The position numbers were made by a program, and so were the translations under genes. Below are positions 7,638 to 15,544 of a DNA stretch of 33,199 nt, one piece after another. Source of the stretch: Vicinamibacteria bacterium (GTDB taxonomy: Bacteria; Acidobacteriota; Vicinamibacteria; Vicinamibacterales; UBA8438); NCBI GenBank assembly GCA_022821235.1, contig JAJEEA010000162.1, positions 1-33,199 on the forward strand. The letters run 5' to 3'. How positions within the stretch are numbered: position 1 is the stretch's first letter; every line of letters begins with the position of its first letter. The notes beneath the pieces are model-generated. The model was given only the letters and a program-made list of their open reading frames with translations, had not been told where the DNA came from and ran no database searches.

Positions 7638-9583
7638 CGACGCGCCTTGACGTCTCCGTCGGCCCGGTGCAGGGCTTCGTGTCGCAGTCGCGGCGGACCC
7701 GCGACCTGTGGGGCAGCTCGTATCTGTTGTCGTTTCTGTCCGCCCACGCCATGCGGGGCGCTCGCGACGCCGGTGGTCTGATCGACCCGGCGGTCGTCGA
7801 GGAGGATCCACTCTTTCGGTGGGTTAGCGACCGCGTGAATGGAGAAGCGCCGCGGATCGGCTCGGTGCCGAATCACTTCGTCGTCCTGGTGAACGGCGAC
7901 GCGTCGCACGTGGCGGGTGCGGCGATCCGGGCGTTCGATGACGCGTGGAAGCGCGTGTGCGGGGCGGTCTGGGAGCGGTTCGTTGCTCATGCCTCTTCCG
8001 CCGGAGACGGCACGGAGCAGATCTGGAATCGGCAGGTCGGGGCGTTCTGGGAGGTGACGTGGACGGCCGCCCCCGGGGGAGACGACAGTCGACCGCTCGC
8101 GCGCCGCAAGCACTGGCGGAGCCGCCGTCCGCCCGACGAACCCGGCGACAAGTGCACGGTCATGCACGACCTGCAGGAGTTGTCCGGGTGCTTCGGCGCG
8201 GAGAGTCGTGCCAGCCGCGAGCAGCGGGACGAGTTCTGGCGAGGTGTGCGCCGACGGCTCGGTCCTCTGGATCTGGAGGACAACGAGCGGCTGTGCGCAA
8301 TCGCGCTCGTGAAGCGCCTGTTCCCGAAGGTCTCCCCGCGGGCGCTGGGCTGGGCGATCGACACCGCGCACTGGCCGTCAACGGTCTACGTGGGCGCCGT
8401 GCCGTGGCTCCGTCGCGTCGTGGACGTGGCGCCACGGCTGGCGCGGGAGTACGCGGAGGTGGTCGCGCGGAATACCGTTTCCGGCGTTCTGGCGGAGCGC
8501 CGGCCGCCGTTCGCATACCTGGAAGCTGAGGAGGCGGGCGACTTCACGAAGCTCGACGCCAACTACTTCCACCGCGAGTTCGTGCAGAGCGAGCGGCTGT
8601 GTCCTCTGGCTGGCGACGCCGCGGTCGACGCGCGCGAGCGGCTGGGCGGACTGCTTGCGACCATCTGCGAGGCCACGAATGGCAGCGACCGGCCGGTCGG
8701 CGCGCCGCCCGCGTTCTACGCCCTGGTCCTTGCCGACGGTGACCGTCTCGGCCGAATGGTGGGCGAACTGGGCAGAGCGGAGGTCGGGCAGGCGTTGTCC
8801 ACCTTCACGAACGACGTTCCCCGGATCGTGCGTGCACACGACGGCGTGTGCGTCTACGCGGGCGGCGACGACGTCATGGCGATGCTTCCGGCGTCCACGG
8901 CGCTGACGTGTGCGGCTTCCTTGTCCGTCAGCTACCAGGCCGCGTTCGACGGAGGACCCGGCGCCACGCTCTCCGCCGCGGTGGTGTATGCGCACGTCCG
9001 TCTGCCTCTGCGGTCGGTGCTGCACGAGGCTCGGCGGCTGCTCGACGACGTCGCCAAGGACGGCAACGGGCGGGACTCGCTGGCCGCCGCCGTCCTGAAG
9101 CCCGGCGGCCTGCACTGTCAGTGGGCGACCACGTGGAAGAGGACAGATCTCGACGACGGTTCGCAGTCCGCCGTGGATCTGGTGCGGAGGCTGGTCGATC
9201 ACCTGGGGGAAGGCGCGGCGGAGCCGGGGCTCTCCAGCGCGCTCATCTACCGTCTCCGGGAGACGCTCGCGATGCTCTGCGGATGGGATCGTTGGCGCCC
9301 CGGCCATTGGGGGACTCTTCCGGCCGAACTCGATGCTCGTCAGTTCCTTCGCGCCGAGATCGCGCACAGCCTGGCGGTGCGAATGGACGGCGGCGCGGAG
9401 GACCGGGCGGACGAGTTGACCGACCTCGTCTGGCGTGTCCTCGGCCCGTCTCGGGCGCGCGGCGACGGTACCGAGACGGCGGACGATGCAGCCAGGTCGG
9501 CGGGCGTCACCGAAGTCGGCGTCGACGCGCTCCTGCTCGCGCGGTTCCTCGCCGACCCCGGGAACGAGGAAGGCGCACGATGA
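7634..9583 (+). CDS. cas10: Cas10/Cmr2, type III-B large subunit, cyclase-competent, no HD domain
   Basis: 649 residues from GTG (GTGA with cmr1). The protein starts directly with the Cmr2 N-terminal segment (VSVGPVQGFVSQSRRTRDLW). No HD nuclease domain precedes it, so single-stranded DNA cleavage is not expected. The palm domain keeps YAGGDDVMA, with GGDD at 410-413, the site that makes cyclic oligoadenylate from ATP once target RNA is bound. An earlier palm strand is ALVLADGDRLGRM, and a D4-like helical region forms the C-terminal third. Output should therefore be second-messenger signalling to the CARF protein encoded two genes upstream. It is the catalytic core of the Cmr complex, together with Cmr3. 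Confidence 0.93.
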   Translation: MTTRLDVSVGPVQGFVSQSRRTRDLWGSSYLLSFLSAHAMRGARDAGGLIDPAVVEEDPLFRWVSDRVNGEAPRIGSVPNHFVVLVNGDASHVAGAAIRAFDDAWKRVCGAVWERFVAHASSAGDGTEQIWNRQVGAFWEVTWTAAPGGDDSRPLARRKHWRSRRPPDEPGDKCTVMHDLQELSGCFGAESRASREQRDEFWRGVRRRLGPLDLEDNERLCAIALVKRLFPKVSPRALGWAIDTAHWPSTVYVGAVPWLRRVVDVAPRLAREYAEVVARNTVSGVLAERRPPFAYLEAEEAGDFTKLDANYFHREFVQSERLCPLAGDAAVDARERLGGLLATICEATNGSDRPVGAPPAFYALVLADGDRLGRMVGELGRAEVGQALSTFTNDVPRIVRAHDGVCVYAGGDDVMAMLPASTALTCAASLSVSYQAAFDGGPGATLSAAVVYAHVRLPLRSVLHEARRLLDDVAKDGNGRDSLAAAVLKPGGLHCQWATTWKRTDLDDGSQSAVDLVRRLVDHLGEGAAEPGLSSALIYRLRETLAMLCGWDRWRPGHWGTLPAELDARQFLRAEIAHSLAVRMDGGAEDRADELTDLVWRVLGPSRARGDGTETADDAARSAGVTEVGVDALLLARFLADPGNEEGAR

Positions 9584-10716
9584 TCGGGGTCCGGCTCCAA
9601 CCGGTGGACACCTGGTTCTTCCGTGGCGGAACGCCGTTCACCGCGGGCAGCGCGCCGCAGGAGGACGTCCACGGCCTTTTTCCGCCTCATCCGCCGACGG
9701 TGGCCGGCGCTGTCCGATCGGCGTTGGCTCTGTCCCGCGGTTGGAACGGACGCGGGCGTTGGTCGCGGGAGATCGCCGGCGTCCTCGGTGACGGACCCGA
9801 GAACCTCGGGGTGCTGGCCCTGGACGGGCCGTTCCTGCTGCGTAACGAGGAGCCGCTGTTCCGCGCGCCGCGTCACCTGCTCGGCATCGACGACCCGGCC
9901 GGATGGAAGCCGGCGGCCTTCCTCCGCCCGGGCGCCCCCGTCGCCTGTGACCTCGGCGACGCGGTTCGGCTTCCCGACACCCCGGGGGAGCACTCGGACG
10001 ATGACCGCGTGGCGCGCACGACCGGCGATGACCAGTGGCTCACCCTCGGCGGCATGAACGCCGTGCTGCGCGCGGAGCTTCCGGCGGCGAGCGACGTCGT
10101 GTCGAGCAGGATGCTCTGGAGCGAAGAGCCGCGCATCGGTCTTGCGCGCGATACCGACACGCGTACCGCGCAGGAAGGCCGTCTCTACAGCACGCAGCAC
10201 GTGCGCCTGCAACGACGTGCTTCGCTTGGCGTGCGAATCGCCGGCTTGCCCGCGGCCTGGCGACCGCCGTTCGGTAGCACGGTGCCCTTCGGAGGCGAAG
10301 GGCGCATGGCGGAGTGCCGCGAGTGGGATGCCGACGTGCCCCTCGATACGCGGCTGCCCGCGACGGCGGACAAGGGACGGGTGGCGCTGATCGCGTTGTC
10401 GCCGCTCGACCTCGCGGACGGCGTGTGCATCGGCAGGGAGCGGCTGGATGAACTCGGCGGCGCCGTGGTCGCGTCCGCCTGCCTCGCCCGCCCGCTTCGC
10501 ATTGGGGGCTGGGATTCGCTGGCGAGGCGCCCCTTGCCGCTTCGGTCCGTACTGCCTCCGGGCAGCGTGCTGTTCTGCGAATCCGCTGCACCGCACCGGT
10601 TCCGGGACATCACCACGACCGGTGACGGATTGTTGCGCGTGGGCGCGCGCCGGCCGCTCGGCTTCGGTCTCGCCGCGCTCGGCGCGTGGCCTCGAGATCA
10701 GGAGGTGTCTGCATGA
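9580..10716 (+). CDS. cmr3: type III-B CRISPR protein Cmr3 (Cas5 group)
   Basis: 378 residues; the ATG overlaps the cas10 stop as ATGA. The N-terminus DTWFFRGGTPFTAG and the following HPPTVAGAVRSAL are characteristic of Cmr3. A C-terminal glycine-rich RAMP loop (VGARRPLGFGLAALG) is present. Cmr3 pairs with Cas10 and holds the 5' tag of the crRNA. Length is normal for the family. No unusual residues were noted. Confidence 0.9.
   Translation: MIGVRLQPVDTWFFRGGTPFTAGSAPQEDVHGLFPPHPPTVAGAVRSALALSRGWNGRGRWSREIAGVLGDGPENLGVLALDGPFLLRNEEPLFRAPRHLLGIDDPAGWKPAAFLRPGAPVACDLGDAVRLPDTPGEHSDDDRVARTTGDDQWLTLGGMNAVLRAELPAASDVVSSRMLWSEEPRIGLARDTDTRTAQEGRLYSTQHVRLQRRASLGVRIAGLPAAWRPPFGSTVPFGGEGRMAECREWDADVPLDTRLPATADKGRVALIALSPLDLADGVCIGRERLDELGGAVVASACLARPLRIGGWDSLARRPLPLRSVLPPGSVLFCESAAPHRFRDITTTGDGLLRVGARRPLGFGLAALGAWPRDQEVSA
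10701..10705 (+). promoter_or_regulatory. ribosome binding site for cmr4
   Basis: GGAGG lies seven bases before the ATG at 10713, which also forms an ATGA overlap with the cmr3 stop. It decides against the upstream in-frame ATG at 10686. A strong site here fits the need for several Cmr4 copies per complex. Confidence 0.6.
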
Positions 10717-11537
10717 ACACCGCCATGCTCGGCCTGCTGGCCGAGACCCCGGTGCACCCCGGCGCCGGGCGTGGCATGGGAGTGGTCGATCTCCCCGTGG
10801 CCCGCGAGGCATCGACCGATTATCCGGTGCTCGTCGGATCCAGCCTCAAGGGCGCGTTGCGGGACAAGGCGGAGGCAGCCATCGCGGCGGAGGCCGTAGA
10901 GGACCGCTTCGGCACGCAGGAACGCGCGGGCGACGTTCTGGTGTCCGATGGGCGGTTGTTGCTGCTGCCGGTACGGAGCCTGACGACGTCGTACCGTTGG
11001 GTCACCTGTCCGCATCTCATCGAGCGCTACCGCCGCGATCTCGACCGGGCCGCGCTGGAACCCCGGCCGGATATTCCTGCCACGGTGGACCGTGGCGAGA
11101 TCCTGACGGCGGGTGACGGCCGCCTGTTCCTCGAAGAGCGGCAGTTCACCGTCGTTCACGCCCCGGCCGAGGATCTTGCGAGGGCCATCACGCCGTGCGT
11201 GCTCCACGACGAAACCCAACGGCGTCTGGGGGACCGGATAGCCGTGCTGAACGACGACGACTTCGTCTGGTTCGTCCGGTACGGGCTCTGCATCCAGGCG
11301 CGGAACGTTCTGGACGACAGCAAGAGAAGCCGGAACCTGTGGTACGAGGAGACGTTGCCGCCGGACACGGTGATGTACGCCCTCGTCATGGGGCGGGCCG
11401 ACGGCGCGCTCGGCATGCTCGACGATCTCTTTCCGGAAACGGATCCCTATCTGCAGGTCGGCGGCAACGAGACCGTCGGCCAGGGCTGGTTCGCCGTCAG
11501 CGTGCGCCGCGACGGCGACCCTGGAGGGCCGGCGTGA
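10713..11537 (+). CDS. cmr4: type III-B backbone RNase Cmr4 (Cas7 group)
   Basis: 274 residues. The order LLAETPVHPGAGRGMGVVDLPV, then YPVLVGSSLKGALRD, is diagnostic of Cmr4. D26 in VVDLPV falls at the position of the catalytic aspartate known from archaeal Cmr4 proteins, so target RNA cutting at 6-nt steps should be intact. The C-terminus has GGNETVGQGWF, the family's final glycine loop. It forms the repeated backbone along the crRNA. The start is set by an ATGA overlap and a GGAGG site. Confidence 0.93.
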   Translation: MNTAMLGLLAETPVHPGAGRGMGVVDLPVAREASTDYPVLVGSSLKGALRDKAEAAIAAEAVEDRFGTQERAGDVLVSDGRLLLLPVRSLTTSYRWVTCPHLIERYRRDLDRAALEPRPDIPATVDRGEILTAGDGRLFLEERQFTVVHAPAEDLARAITPCVLHDETQRRLGDRIAVLNDDDFVWFVRYGLCIQARNVLDDSKRSRNLWYEETLPPDTVMYALVMGRADGALGMLDDLFPETDPYLQVGGNETVGQGWFAVSVRRDGDPGGPA

Positions 11538-11944
11538 AGACCGTCGAACAAGCGCGTGCGGCCGACGCCCTGGCGCGCGTCACCGAACTGAGCGGGCGGT
11601 CCGAGCCTTTCAAGAAGCGCTACCGGGCCTATGTGGACCGGCTGGGGCCCGCCATCGTCATGAACGGCCTGGGGCAGGCCCTCGCGACCGAGCTCGCCGC
11701 CGCCGGACCCAAGCCCGCGAATGACGATCAGAAGGCGCACCGCGAGCTGTACCTCAGCGTGCAGCGGTGGCTCTGCCGCGCAGACGACGGTGTGTACGCG
11801 TCCAGCCCCGACGTCTTGCGCGCCATCGTGTCGTGCGACGAATCGCGATACCTGGAAGCCCAGGCCGAAGCGTTGGCCTGGCTGGGGTGGCACAAGAAAT
11901 GCTGTCGGGCCGCCTTCCCGAAGAGCGAGGAGGAGCCTGCGTGA
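11534..11944 (+). CDS. cmr5: type III-B small subunit Cmr5 (Cas11)
   Basis: 136 residues, predicted all-helical, from a GTG overlapping the cmr4 stop. FKKRYRAYVDRLGPAIVMNGLGQAL is the typical Cmr5 segment in which helices lead into an NGLGQ turn. The protein lines the minor filament beside Cmr4 and contacts the target RNA. Length is normal for the family. The C-terminus (KCCRAAFPKSEEEPA) runs into the next gene with another GTGA overlap. Confidence 0.88.
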   Translation: MKTVEQARAADALARVTELSGRSEPFKKRYRAYVDRLGPAIVMNGLGQALATELAAAGPKPANDDQKAHRELYLSVQRWLCRADDGVYASSPDVLRAIVSCDESRYLEAQAEALAWLGWHKKCCRAAFPKSEEEPA

Positions 11945-13092
11945 CCCGTCCGCTCTACGCCACCGCAGCTCGTCACCCGGAGGATCGCACGCCGGCGGGG
12001 CACGCGGGGTTGTGGTTCGACAAGTTCTGCCACACGTGGCGCCACGATGGTGACGTGTGGACGATGAGGGACGACGGCGCCCGCGGCGAGGACGGCAACC
12101 CGAAGCTCAAGTGGCTCCAGACGCTCGTGGACGCCCCGGTCGGAGCGCAGGATCAGATCGACGAGCACGTGTTGCGGCTCGTGCGACTGGTCGAGCGGTG
12201 CCGGGGTCTGGCCGCGGTCTTCACGGCGGAAGCCCGCTTCGTGACCGGACTGGGCCGGAGCCATCCGGTGGAGAACGGCTTTGCCTGGTATCCGACGCTG
12301 GGGACCCCCTGCCTGCCGGGAAGTTCGGTCAAGGGGTTGGTTCGCGCGTGGGCGACTGCGGAACCCGACTCTCGTCCCGGCGCGGAGAGGATCCGGGATC
12401 GCGTGTTCGGGACGCCCGGGCGCGCGGGAAGCCTCTGCTTCCTCGATGCCGTTCCCATCGCCCCGGTGCGTCTCGAAGCCGACGTCATGACCCCTCACTT
12501 CGCCGGCTGGGAGGAAGACGATCCGCCGGGAGACTGGCGCAGCCCCACGCCGATTCCGTTTCTCGCCACCGCTTCCGGGACCCGTTTCCTCTTCGGCGTC
12601 GTTCCCGTGCGGCCCGTCGACGACGATGATCTGTCTACCGTCGACGGTTGGCTGCGCGACGCTCTGACCTGGGCCGGTGCGGGCGCGAAGACCGCGGTCG
12701 GCTACGGGCGGTTTCGCTGCGACGATGAAGAAACGGCCCGTTGGACGCAACGAGTCGGCGACGAAGCTCGCCGGCGCCGTGAGGAACGGGAGCGGCAGGA
12801 GGCGATGAGCACCCCGGAGGGGCGCTGGCGCCTGACGCTACGGGGGTTGTCGGAGGCCGAAGTCCTCGAGCGGGTGCGAATCCACCTCGAGAAGGAGCCG
12901 CTGGCCGATGCCCGCGAACGGCACGCCTTCGCGCAGGCGGTTTGCTCGACGGGCTTCGTCGAACACTGGCGCACCGGCCGCACGCAGGATCCGCGGACCG
13001 GAGTCGGCAAGAGGAAGCTCAAGGAAAGGGTGCGCCTGCTCGACGACGCTGCGCGCGCCGAACGCGAGTCCAGTGAACAAGACTGGTCGTGA
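11941..13092 (+). CDS. cmr6: type III-B RAMP protein Cmr6 with long C-terminal extension
   Basis: 383 residues from GTG. The RAMP core (about 75-270) has VTGLGRSHPVENGFAWYP, then LPGSSVKGLVRAW, and a final glycine loop AGAKTAVGYGRF. Cmr6 (Cas7 group) caps the complex beside Cmr1. After the core comes a charged helix (EARRRREERERQEA) and about 90 further residues ending SSEQDWS that are not part of the RAMP fold. The extension may be a small helical contact domain; its function is unknown. A 10-nt gap separates it from a possible small frame, which continues the operon. Confidence 0.9.
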   Translation: MTRPLYATAARHPEDRTPAGHAGLWFDKFCHTWRHDGDVWTMRDDGARGEDGNPKLKWLQTLVDAPVGAQDQIDEHVLRLVRLVERCRGLAAVFTAEARFVTGLGRSHPVENGFAWYPTLGTPCLPGSSVKGLVRAWATAEPDSRPGAERIRDRVFGTPGRAGSLCFLDAVPIAPVRLEADVMTPHFAGWEEDDPPGDWRSPTPIPFLATASGTRFLFGVVPVRPVDDDDLSTVDGWLRDALTWAGAGAKTAVGYGRFRCDDEETARWTQRVGDEARRRREERERQEAMSTPEGRWRLTLRGLSEAEVLERVRIHLEKEPLADARERHAFAQAVCSTGFVEHWRTGRTQDPRTGVGKRKLKERVRLLDDAARAERESSEQDWS

Positions 13093-13102
13093 CTGGAACA
13101 CC

Positions 13103-13285
13103 ATGGACTTGATCCGGAAGATGCGACCGAGCGGACGTTCGTCGCGCACCAGCATGACGGCGCGTGGCCTGACGTCGCAGCCCCCCGACGGGGCCGGCCG
13201 CGAACTGGCGTGGGCTTCCGGTCGCAGCATTGACGGACGGGTCCATGGCTTGGCTTTCGTCGCGCGGTTCCGGAATGCAGCATGA
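13103..13285 (+). CDS. possible 60-residue small protein
   Basis: The frame starts 10 nt after cmr6 and ends in a TGA overlapping the ATG of the next gene (ATGA at 13282-13285), the junction style used throughout this operon. The product is basic, with several serine and arginine residues, and no motif is recognised. There is no convincing ribosome site. It may be real and serve to couple translation across the only larger gap in the operon, or be a chance frame in GC-rich DNA. Confidence 0.3.
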   Translation: MDLIRKMRPSGRSSRTSMTARGLTSQPPDGAGRELAWASGRSIDGRVHGLAFVARFRNAA

Positions 13286-14673
13286 CGATGTTCCAGGCAG
13301 TGACCGGCACTACGTTGGCGGAACGGATTCGCAGGGCGAAACAGCGGATCGTGTTCGTTGGACCCGGGGTATCCGAGGAAGTCGCGAGGGCGCTTGCCGA
13401 GTCGTGTCGCAGTGGGGTGACCGTCGCGGTAGTCCTGGATCTTCAGGAGGATACATGCCGGATCGGTTACGGCGACATGGAGGGACTCGGCTATCTGAAT
13501 GCGCATGCAACGGGAATCACGCTTCAGCAACATGCGGGCGTACGCTTGGGGTTGCTCGTGGCCGACGACGATGTGGCGATCTGGTCGCCCACTCCCCGGT
13601 CGGTCGACGACGAGAGGGAACATGATCAGCCCAACGGTATCGTCCTTGAAGGACTCGCCGCCGATGGAAGTGTTGCGGGGCCGGATGATGGAACCTCGAC
13701 GAACACGGCTGCCGAAGATCGGTTCGTTCAGCCTGACTCACAGTGGGAACAGCCCGATGCGGGGGAGGCTTCACTGAAGCGGACCTTTGCGGATCGGCTC
13801 TTGAAGAACTTGAAGGACGAGCACGTCGGTACGGATCGGATCCGACCAGAATCGCTGCGAGAGGTAGTGGAAGCGCTCAAGCAGAACCCGCCGGCTCCAT
13901 TTGACTTGGCGCGGAAGGTGCGAGTTTTCTCGACGAGATTCCAGTACGTGGAGACCGAGCTTCAGGGAGCGGAATGGACCCGGAGGAGAATCAAGATTTC
14001 CAGTCTGCTGCTCAACTCCGATTTACCCGAGAGCTTGCAGGACATCCTCGAAACGCAGGTCCGCCCGTACCATGGAAAGGCCGATGTTTCCATCCGTGCG
14101 CCTCATATCGTGGAAGGGCAGATAGCGTACAACCGCCGTGGCGAAGTGATTCTCGCTCCCACCACGCAACGTGACATCGAGAAGACATGGCAGGGAATCA
14201 AAGAGCGCTATCTGTTCAGAGTTCAGGGTTTTGGCTCACTCATACGAAAGAAGGATCTCGCCGCGTTCCGTGCAGAAATCGATGCCTTTCAGGAGTTGCT
14301 TCGGACGTGGGTCATGGGGTTTCGTTGTCAGGCGAAGCGGGATGAAGACGAACTCGTGTCGAGCATCGTCATGTCCATCAGGCAACGCATCGAACAATCC
14401 GGCCGCCGCAAGCAATACGAGCACCTTTTCGCCGGTTCGTCGCGCACGCCGGGTCGCCCGGATGCACGTGCGAGTACCGTTCTCGACGAAAAAGTACGGG
14501 AAGGGCTTGCGAGAATGCGGATCAAGGAACCTCGCGTTCGGGTCGTCGTCAAGGACGTCTCCTGGGAGTCCAGCCGCGACCAGGAGTTCACCGCCGCGTT
14601 GCGAGCAGCTCTGCCTGTCGCGGCGCTCCGGGGCTGGTTCGAGGAGTTCACGGCCGCACAGGAGCGACGTTGA
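13282..14673 (+). CDS. phospholipase D-like protein with degenerate active site
   Basis: 463 residues. Residues about 10-105 resemble half of a PLD fold: TLAERIRRAKQRIVFVGPGV, a VTVAVVLD strand, then H84-AGVRLGLLVADDDVAIWSPTP where HxKx4D would be expected. Only the histidine of HKD remains (lysine is replaced), so catalysis is doubtful and a binding or sensing role is more likely. Residues about 110-160 are an acidic, polar linker. The remaining 300 residues are mostly helical and not recognised. It is the last plus-strand gene of the operon and probably belongs to it. Some stretches are visibly less GC-rich than cmr genes, which may indicate a separate origin. Confidence 0.6.
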   Translation: MTMFQAVTGTTLAERIRRAKQRIVFVGPGVSEEVARALAESCRSGVTVAVVLDLQEDTCRIGYGDMEGLGYLNAHATGITLQQHAGVRLGLLVADDDVAIWSPTPRSVDDEREHDQPNGIVLEGLAADGSVAGPDDGTSTNTAAEDRFVQPDSQWEQPDAGEASLKRTFADRLLKNLKDEHVGTDRIRPESLREVVEALKQNPPAPFDLARKVRVFSTRFQYVETELQGAEWTRRRIKISSLLLNSDLPESLQDILETQVRPYHGKADVSIRAPHIVEGQIAYNRRGEVILAPTTQRDIEKTWQGIKERYLFRVQGFGSLIRKKDLAAFRAEIDAFQELLRTWVMGFRCQAKRDEDELVSSIVMSIRQRIEQSGRRKQYEHLFAGSSRTPGRPDARASTVLDEKVREGLARMRIKEPRVRVVVKDVSWESSRDQEFTAALRAALPVAALRGWFEEFTAAQERR

Positions 14674-14866
14674 CACAGGATTCTTCGGCTGTACCTCCAG
14701 ACGGAGCTGGTTTACACACGCGAAACCACAGGGGCCGACGATGGTCCGCCACGCGACCGGGCCCTCAGGCGGCGTCGAGCTCTTCGCCCACAACGTCAGC
14801 TCGTACCTGGGCCGCCGGTCGGAGTGCGCCTCGCCGTCTTGAAGGATCTTGCGCACTTCCTCGCCG
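14674..14866. other. spacer between convergent transcription units
   Basis: 193 nt separate the end of the PLD-like gene from the end of the DUF5615 toxin gene on the other strand. No strong hairpin with a T run, no direct repeats and no CRISPR repeat units were seen. Short open frames exist on both strands but carry no recognisable motif. Confidence 0.5.
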
Positions 14867-15217
14867 TCACGGCTGCGGGCCGGTGACCCGGATCCGCCCG
14901 CCGCGCACGGTGACGAGCGCCTGCCGGTCCAGCGCTTCGCCGTGTTCCTGGAGCACCTCGGCCATCAGGGCAAGGCGGTCGCGAACGGGCACATCGGGCA
15001 ACCGGACCATGCCTGCGTGCACCGCCCCGCCGACGTACACCAGTCTGCCGAAGTCGCGGTCGAGCGTGACCAGAATCCTGCCCTCCGCGGCGGCGCGTTC
15101 GAGCAGCGTACGATCGCCGGGATCGGATTCTTCTCCCGCGTCGAAGACGTCGTGACCCTCGGCGCGCAGCCATTCGGCGAGCCGTCGGCCTGCGCAGTGG
15201 TCGACGAGGAACTTCAC
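14867..15217 (-). CDS. DUF5615 PIN-like toxin (VapC45-type)
   Basis: 116 residues from a GTG overlapping the antitoxin stop (GTGA on the minus strand). The layout MKFLVDHC, GHDVFDAGE, LVTLDRDFG is that of DUF5615 PIN-like proteins. Candidate metal ligands are D6, D53 and D55. These are predicted RNases, toxic when free and kept silent by the DUF433 partner encoded just before. The longer upstream extension of this frame overlaps the antitoxin and was not used. Confidence 0.85.
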   Translation of the reverse strand: MKFLVDHCAGRRLAEWLRAEGHDVFDAGEESDPGDRTLLERAAAEGRILVTLDRDFGRLVYVGGAVHAGMVRLPDVPVRDRLALMAEVLQEHGEALDRQALVTVRGGRIRVTGPQP

Positions 15218-15462
15218 CGTTTCGCTACCGAGACGGCGGCGAGCGTGTCGTCCGCTATCGCCGCATGCGCGTAGGCGATGCACGCCCGGATGTCGTCCGC
15301 CTCGAGCCTCGGGTAGTCGTCGAGGATCTCCTCCGGCGTGGCGCCCTGCGCCAACAGGCTCAGGATCAGCTCGACCGAGAGCCGCATGTCGCGCACGATC
15401 GGCTTGCCGCCGAAGACGTCCGGTCGCACGGTGATGCGTTTGAGCAGTTCGGAATGACTCAT
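15214..15462 (-). CDS. DUF433 antitoxin (VapB45-type)
   Basis: 82 residues. ITVRPDVFGGKPIVRDMRLSV near the N-terminus and GATPEEILDDYPRLEADDI in the middle are the hallmark DUF433 motifs, which form a DNA-binding helix-turn-helix. A purine-rich GGGAGGGTGGAAG site precedes the ATG. It would bind and neutralise the DUF5615 toxin and repress its own operon. It starts 82 nt after the methyltransferase gene on the same strand, so it may be cotranscribed with it and help keep that system in the chromosome. Confidence 0.88.
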   Translation of the reverse strand: MSHSELLKRITVRPDVFGGKPIVRDMRLSVELILSLLAQGATPEEILDDYPRLEADDIRACIAYAHAAIADDTLAAVSVAKR

Positions 15463-15544
15463 TGCTTCCACCCTCCCGCCGCGGGGGACTCCATCGGCAT
15501 TCGTGCCGCGCCCCAGGCGGCGTTCCTGGTCAGCCCTCGTTCCG

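Noticed and set aside
13093..13281. Possible CRISPR repeats or a terminator in the gap after cmr6
   Set aside because: No repeated 20-40 nt unit and no strong hairpin with a T run is visible in this stretch.
14236..14856. Minus-strand frame starting just after the DUF5615 toxin gene
   Set aside because: It has no recognisable motif beyond its first 60 codons and then lies antisense to the PLD-like gene.
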